NCBI RefSeq assembly: GCF_000189635.1
Contig: NW_002476523.1
Coordinates: 1 to 64,000 of the forward strand
Length of the DNA: 64,000 nucleotides
Direction: 5' to 3'
Source of the DNA: Tetrahymena thermophila SB210
Taxonomy: Eukaryota; Ciliophora; Oligohymenophorea; Hymenostomatida; Tetrahymenidae
Shown: piece by piece, positions 59,201-64,000 of the stretch
How positions within the stretch are numbered: position 1 is the first letter of the stretch
Layout: every line of letters begins with the position of its first letter
Notes under the pieces: model-generated
What the model saw: only the letters and a program-made list of their open reading frames with translations
Told to the model about the DNA's origin: nothing
The model's database searches: none
Made by a program: the position numbers and the translations under genes

Positions 59201-59882
59201 AATAAATATAATATTATTTGTTTTAAAAAGGGACTCTTGTTTAGGTCATGATTGTCTCTAATATTTAAGATCTTTTTTTACCATGTGCACGAAACTTGAT
59301 AATATATCTCTAAATCTCTCGTAAATGCAGTTTAAATTAAAATATTAATTTTCTTAAAAATAATTTTTAACAATAACAATAAAATGTATGTATTATATGT
59401 TAGCAATCAAAAGTTTTATTATATTAATTTTTTTAAAAGTAAAAATTAAATCGAAGAAAAAGGAGCATAAGATTTAGGAAGTGCTTTATCTCAATGCGCA
59501 AATGTTTCCAAACTAAAACTAATTTTTGAGTAAATATATTATTCTTCATAAAAATAATTTTACTTTAAACAAATAATAAAATCAAAAATACTAAATTGTC
59601 TTCAGTAATAATTAGATCAATGATTTAGGTGTTCAAAATTTAGGAATAACTATTAAGAATCTTACTAATTTGTAAAGTTTGGAACTTGATTTTTAGTAAA
59701 AATTTCTTTTAAAATGATAAATCAATACATTAATTTCAATTTTAATTCAAAGAAATAACCAAATGAGCTTTGATGGAGAATGTGATTTCCTTTCTTCAGT
59801 AAGGAAAAATAAAAATATCATCTTTTTCTATTATACTTCGTGGTAATATTTTTTAGTATTTTTATTTAGTTTATAAGGATGA
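56211..59882 (+). CDS. Diverged LRR gene, older relative of the arrays (array 4)
   Basis: Eighteen exons: 56211-56243, 56303-56322, 56543-56632, 56759-56857, 56915-57001, 57336-57428, 57504-57593, 57688-57777, 57953-58042, 58166-58249, 58339-58419, 58558-58644, 58875-58970, 59077-59175, 59231-59320, 59440-59529, 59606-59695 and 59753-59882. They sum to 1539 nt, 512 aa, TGA at 59880-59882. Each internal exon is one LRR of 27-33 residues with phase-2 borders (for example NEIGNEGCTKLGQAIGKC then QNLTSLNLDL, and KNQIEEKGAQDLGSALSQC). The start MKEKYFDDCEK followed by a small exon mirrors the two-exon N-terminal cassette of arrays 1-3. Exon lengths range over 81-99 nt and repeats differ strongly from each other, unlike the near-identical repeats of arrays 1-3, which suggests greater age. 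Boundaries of individual exons rest on phase and GT/AG only. Confidence 0.78.
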
Positions 59883-61131
59883 AACTAGTTGATTAAATAA
59901 TTTCTTTCTTGAAATAATTAATATATAACAAGGCTTTAATTTTAGCCAATTTCAAACATAAAATATTTAATATTAACTCTTATGGCATTATTTTACCACA
60001 ATTAATTCGTTTGATCAAACATTCAAAATAATTTTCCCTAATAATCTATTTTCTAATTTAATAAGTTAATTTGATGAATATAAGCAAATGCTTTACAAAA
60101 GAAATATTCTAAAGATGAAAAGATTAATCATTTTAGATGTTATTTGATATTTATTATATGATTAAATAATAAATGTATGCTAATTTATATGAAAATCCAG
60201 TTTTTGTAGTATTTTATAAGGTTAGACATACATATATAAACTCTGCCATTTTCAAAAAAAATCTATTCGATCTAACCTTAGTATTTAAGAAAATACTCTA
60301 TTGAATAATTGTATTTTATTTTCTATTTTATTGGTTTTTTTTTAATTTTTTAAATTATATTGTTAATATCAAAAAGCTTAAAATAAAATAATTTTAATTT
60401 CTCTCTATTTTTAATTAAAAAGTCTGTGTCTACTCATTTATTTAATTCGTGATAATTAAATTATTTTTACTGAATTAATTTAAATTGTTTATTTATTCTA
60501 TTTAAAGTATGAAAACTCTTTAGTAAAGTTTTATTGTATGTCTATTTAGCTAGATAAAATTCAGTGCGAATTTTCCAAAGTAATTTTAATCGAATATGAA
60601 TTTTGTCTGATTGAATGCTTTGATTTTATTATTTGTTTAAGATTTGGAGTAGAAATGTATTTTTTATTGTATCTAGATTTGGTAATTTAGAAAATGTTTT
60701 AGAATTTATTTCCGATAAATTCCAGTTTACTCTAATTCAAAAAAGAAAAGAAAAAGTTTTTGGTTTGAGGAAGGAATAGACATTTTTAAGATTTTTTATA
60801 AACGCATATAATACCTAAAAAAAGTATCATAATTTATTATTTGCTTTGCTTCTTACATAACAAAATTCAATCTATTAGCGAGTGAATGAATACAGTAGTG
60901 TATTTATCTATTGTATTGTTTGTATAATGTCTATTTTATTAAATTCTCTCCTCTGATTTAAATTCTCTCCTCTGATTTAAATTCTCTGTAAGACAGCTAA
61001 GTAAAAAATATATTATAAATTAAATCAGAAAACTCTGCTTAATCAACTCATAAAATTTTTTCATTAATAGATAGATTCTTTATCAGAAAACAAGAATATA
61101 AAACAATATAATTTAATAAGTCATAAATAAA
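59883..61131. other. Intergenic region upstream of the kinase
   Basis: AT-rich spacer of 1.25 kb. It contains a 10-bp inverted repeat (TAAGGTTAGA near 60218, TCTAACCTTA near 60275) and a 19-bp tandem repeat AATTCTCTCCTCTGATTTA, 2.4 copies, at 60942-60987. No gene was seen. The last 130 bp are the likely 5' leader of the kinase. Confidence 0.65.
60942..60987. repeat. 19-bp tandem repeat, 2.4 copies
   Basis: AATTCTCTCCTCTGATTTA occurs perfectly twice and again for 8 bp, about 145 bp upstream of the kinase start codon. It could be a regulatory element or simple slippage. Confidence 0.85.
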
Positions 61132-62818
61132 ATGCAAAGAAAGGAACAAACATTCGGTAAGTACCGTTTAGGAAAAACACTCGGAAAGGGATATCAAGCA
61201 AAGGTAGCAAGCATTTTTATTTATTTATTCATCATTAAGCAGTCAATCAATTATTTGCCAAACTTTGAATGGCGGCGCAAACTGATTTTTGTTATAAAAA
61301 AATAATTTATCAATTAATCTTAAATTTCAAATATTTAGGTCAAAATCTGCTACGCTCCCAACAATAAGGTTTACGCTGTAAAAATTTTTAAGAGAACCCA
61401 CTCTGAAGAGAAGAACACCAAAGCTTTAATTCAAGAAGCTGGTCACTTAACTTAACTTAAGCACGAAAATTTGGTCAATCTTGTAGAAATTTTAAAGAAG
61501 GAATAATACATCAAAAAGAATGGTGAAACATACTACACTATGGGTATTGTGTTGGAATTGTGCACCAAGGGAGAACTTTTCGATTACTTACTTCATTCAG
61601 GAAAATTCACCGAAGAGCAAACTCGCTACTACTTCAAGCAATTGATCAGCGGTTTACAATATCTTCATACTAACAATGTTTGTCACAGAGATTTGAAGCC
61701 AGAAAACATTCTTCTTGATGAAAATTTCAACTTGAAAATTGCTGATTTTGGTTTTTCTGCTCGTTTAGACGGAAAGGATGGCTCTGGTTTCTTGAAATCT
61801 TCTTTGGGAACTGAAGGCTACATGGCTCCTGAAATCAATGAGAAAAAGGCTTACATAGGTTCAGCTGTCGATTTATTCTCTGCAGGTATCATTTTGTTCA
61901 TTATGTTCACTGGACATCCTCCCTTCCACAAAGCTCTTGATAGCGATCCTTATTACAAATTACTTATTACTGATCGTAACTCAACCTTCTGGGAGGCTCA
62001 TTCAAGAAACAAAGAAAAGGGTTTCTTCTCAAATGATTTCATGAACTTAATCAACTCCATCCTTGCCTATGAACCTTAAAATCGTATTACTTTGGCTGAG
62101 TTGATTTCTCATCCTTGGATGAAGGGAAAGTGCTCCAGCAATGCCGAAATCAAGGCTGCATTCGCCACCAGACACAAACAAGTTGTAGAAAAGATGGACG
62201 AAGAAAAGAAAAAGAAGCAAGCTGAAAAGTAAAATAAGGACAATTAAGAAATTTCAATTGAAACAAACGACAACGAAAACAAGGATAAGCGTAATTATTA
62301 TTAATAAATCAATCTATTACTTTTTAATTATAAAATAAAACCTAAATAAATCACACAAATTAATCAATAATTTTTTACTATAAATAGTTAAATAAGGAGG
62401 TAACAACATAATTTATGCAGCCAAAAATAAATTCAGATCTGTTGAAGATAGCTCCCAAGCTGAAATAGACAACTTGATTGCCACTTATAACTTAAAGGTA
62501 GAGAGATTTGTTGCCCCATATAATGAGCAAGAAGACTTCAAGCAAAATGATATCTTCTTAAATTTACAACCTGACTAAATTCTTTTGACTTTGTTAAAAC
62601 ACCAAAACGAATTCAGTTAAAAAATAGCTCTTTCCAACGATACCTATAAGCTTAAGTGTTGCAAGACTGACTAAAACGGAGAGCTAGTTGAATTTAATAT
62701 TGAAATTAAAAAGAATGAAGAATCTAACATTTCAGTAATTACATTCAACAAGAAATCAGGTGACTACTACCAATATCTTGAAATCGTCAAACAAATCCAC
62801 ACCTTCCTCGAAGCTTGA
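61132..62818 (+). CDS. CAMK/SNF1-like serine/threonine protein kinase
   Basis: Three exons, 61132-61203, 61339-62290 and 62397-62818, phases 0 and 1, 481 aa. The kinase domain spans about residues 11-290. It has a glycine-rich loop LGKTLGKGYQAKV with Ala where the third Gly is usual, the ATP lysine K39 (VYAVKIFKR), HRDLKPEN (140-147, catalytic D142), DFG (160-162) and MAPE (186-189). After a K/Q/E-rich linker, the last 130 residues form a compact alpha/beta segment ending DYYQYLEIVKQIHTFLEA, resembling the KA1-type C-terminal domain of SNF1/MARK/CHK1 kinases. No EF hands are present. All catalytic residues are there, so it should be active. Codon choice is more GC-ended than in neighbours, which in Tetrahymena goes with strong expression. 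Substrate unknown. Confidence 0.92.
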
Positions 62819-63649
62819 TATTTATTTTTGCTTAAACCCAAATAAATTTTCTAATTGTTCAAAATAAAATAAATATATAAATAAATAAACAAATAAACAA
62901 ATAGTATTGTACTAAATAATATTTTTATAATAATCAATTAATAAATACTCTATTTCTTTCTTTCCTTTGTAATCTTTTATCATCGTATTTCTTTCTGCAT
63001 CAAAATATTTTTCTCTAAAATTAATATCTCATAAAATTTCTTTTATTTTTAAATCAAGAATTTTCATTTATTTTATTATTTGTTTGTTGATTTTTGAAAA
63101 TTATTTTATCATAAAAAATTCATCTAATTTGAGTGGAATATTTAATTTTATTTTATTAGAATCTACTTTCTTTAAATAAAAGATTGAAATGTTTGTAATT
63201 TATAAATAAATATACAAGTTAATTAACAAAGGATATTTATTTACTTTTCTAGTAAATATTTATAAATTTTCTATCAATTATTATTATCATCATTCATTAT
63301 GTTAAAAACAATCTCCATTCATAAATATTGAAAAATTAATCGATTTCAAAAACTTGAGAAAAAGCTAAAAAATCAAATATTGAATTGATTTACTTCCTTC
63401 CAATCATTTTCCCTTAAAAAAAACAAACAATTGTGAAAATTTTCAATTTATAGCAAAAAAATAAGACCAAAAACGTATTTATTTTTTATTGAATAGCTAG
63501 CTTATTCATTTATTATTTTTATCTTTTTATTATTTTAAGATAAAAGAAAAGATAAAAACAATTAATTAATTAAGGGAAATCATAAATATAACCAATAGAA
63601 CAGAATTTGAAATCTTAAAAATCTAATTTGAAAAAAATAAAAAATAAAA
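62819..63649. other. AT-rich intergenic region
   Basis: 830 bp of spacer with no credible coding frame; short AAAT/AATA runs near 62870-62900. Confidence 0.7.
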
Positions 63650-64000
63650 ATGTATTTCATAAACTCATACTTACCATATCCCTCGCTAATTGCAAATATG
63701 TTCATATTTTATTTAATAAGCAGTGCAAATTATGATGTTTTTACTAAGTATCTTAAAACTGGAAAGATTGATTGCAAGTAATAATCTTCAATGCTGCTTT
63801 CTTATTTAGTTTGCTCTTGGGCTTGTTTTACTATAGTTTTAAATTGTCCTCCTCTCTACATATACAATCATATATATCAGTTCATCACTTTTGCGCTCTG
63901 GTTCTTGGTTTATAATTTCTAACAAAATAAACTATCTGCAGTTATTTTTAATATATTCGGATTTGCTGCTTTGATATTTGTTCTCTTGTAATTTCATCAT
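63650..64000 (+). CDS. Multi-pass membrane protein, truncated by the window end
   Basis: An ATG at 63650 in A-rich context (AAATAAAAATG) opens a frame that continues to the window edge (117 codons seen). Four hydrophobic stretches are visible (LIANMFIFYLIS, LLSYLVCSWACFTIVL, FITFALWFLVYNF, VIFNIFGFAALIFVLL), separated by short polar loops such as YLKTGKIDCKQQ. It is a polytopic membrane protein; the family cannot be named from this part. Confidence 0.75.

Overview
The window is somatic-type ciliate DNA, most probably from Tetrahymena or a close relative. It is roughly 80% A+T. Every convincing reading frame uses TAA and TAG as sense codons (Gln) and ends only at TGA. Introns are short, AT-rich and GT...AG, and start codons sit in A-rich context. 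Frames that stop at TAA/TAG are therefore mostly misleading here, and the gene models below were built by reading TAA/TAG as Gln and joining exons by phase.

Layout. 852-4673 (-) is a leucine-rich-repeat (LRR) gene made of tandem 90-nt exons. 6178-6922 (+) is CFAP410/C21orf2. 8.4-9.9 kb holds a 41-residue membrane microprotein gene and an unrecognised multi-exon gene (-). 10306-13749 (+) is a six-exon MORN-repeat protein and 14128-14580 (+) is the splicing factor BUD31. A 4-kb AT-rich gap follows with a decayed gene at 16.9-17.7 kb. 18660-21011 (+) is a VWA-domain protein, 23603-25096 (+) a multi-pass RING-H2 protein, and 27497-29725 (+) a ciliate two-TM protein. 30261-37723 (-) is the largest LRR exon array (19 repeat exons), interrupted by a GC-rich tRNA-headed SINE. 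38416-39765 (-) is a Mis18/Yippee-type protein, 40208-43190 (-) the kinesin-2 subunit KAP3, and 43976-50133 (-) a 1944-residue Q/N-rich protein. 51536-55675 (+) and 56211-59882 (+) are two further LRR genes. 61132-62818 (+) is a CAMK-like kinase. The window ends in a truncated membrane-protein gene (63650 onward).

The dominant theme is the LRR genes. Three of them (852-4673, 30261-37723, 51536-55675) consist almost wholly of exons of exactly 90 nt, each one 30-residue LRR, separated by phase-2 introns of about 250 nt that are themselves homologous. All three start with the same two small exons, a 13-codon exon plus a 50-nt exon. The fourth (56211-59882) has the same plan but diverged repeats and exon lengths of 81-99 nt, so it looks like an older family member. 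This fits the published description of 90-bp-exon LRR genes as a young, fast-expanding Tetrahymena family. The most unusual local details are the SINE with a 12-bp target duplication inside an LRR exon, a 201-nt chimeric exon in the third array, a G-quadruplex-capable tract that replaces part of one array intron, and a duplicated block upstream of the two plus-strand LRR genes.

The single-copy genes are housekeeping or ciliary: CFAP410 and KAP3 serve cilia, BUD31 serves the spliceosome. There is no operon structure; neighbours are separated by AT-rich spacers and are not obviously co-regulated.
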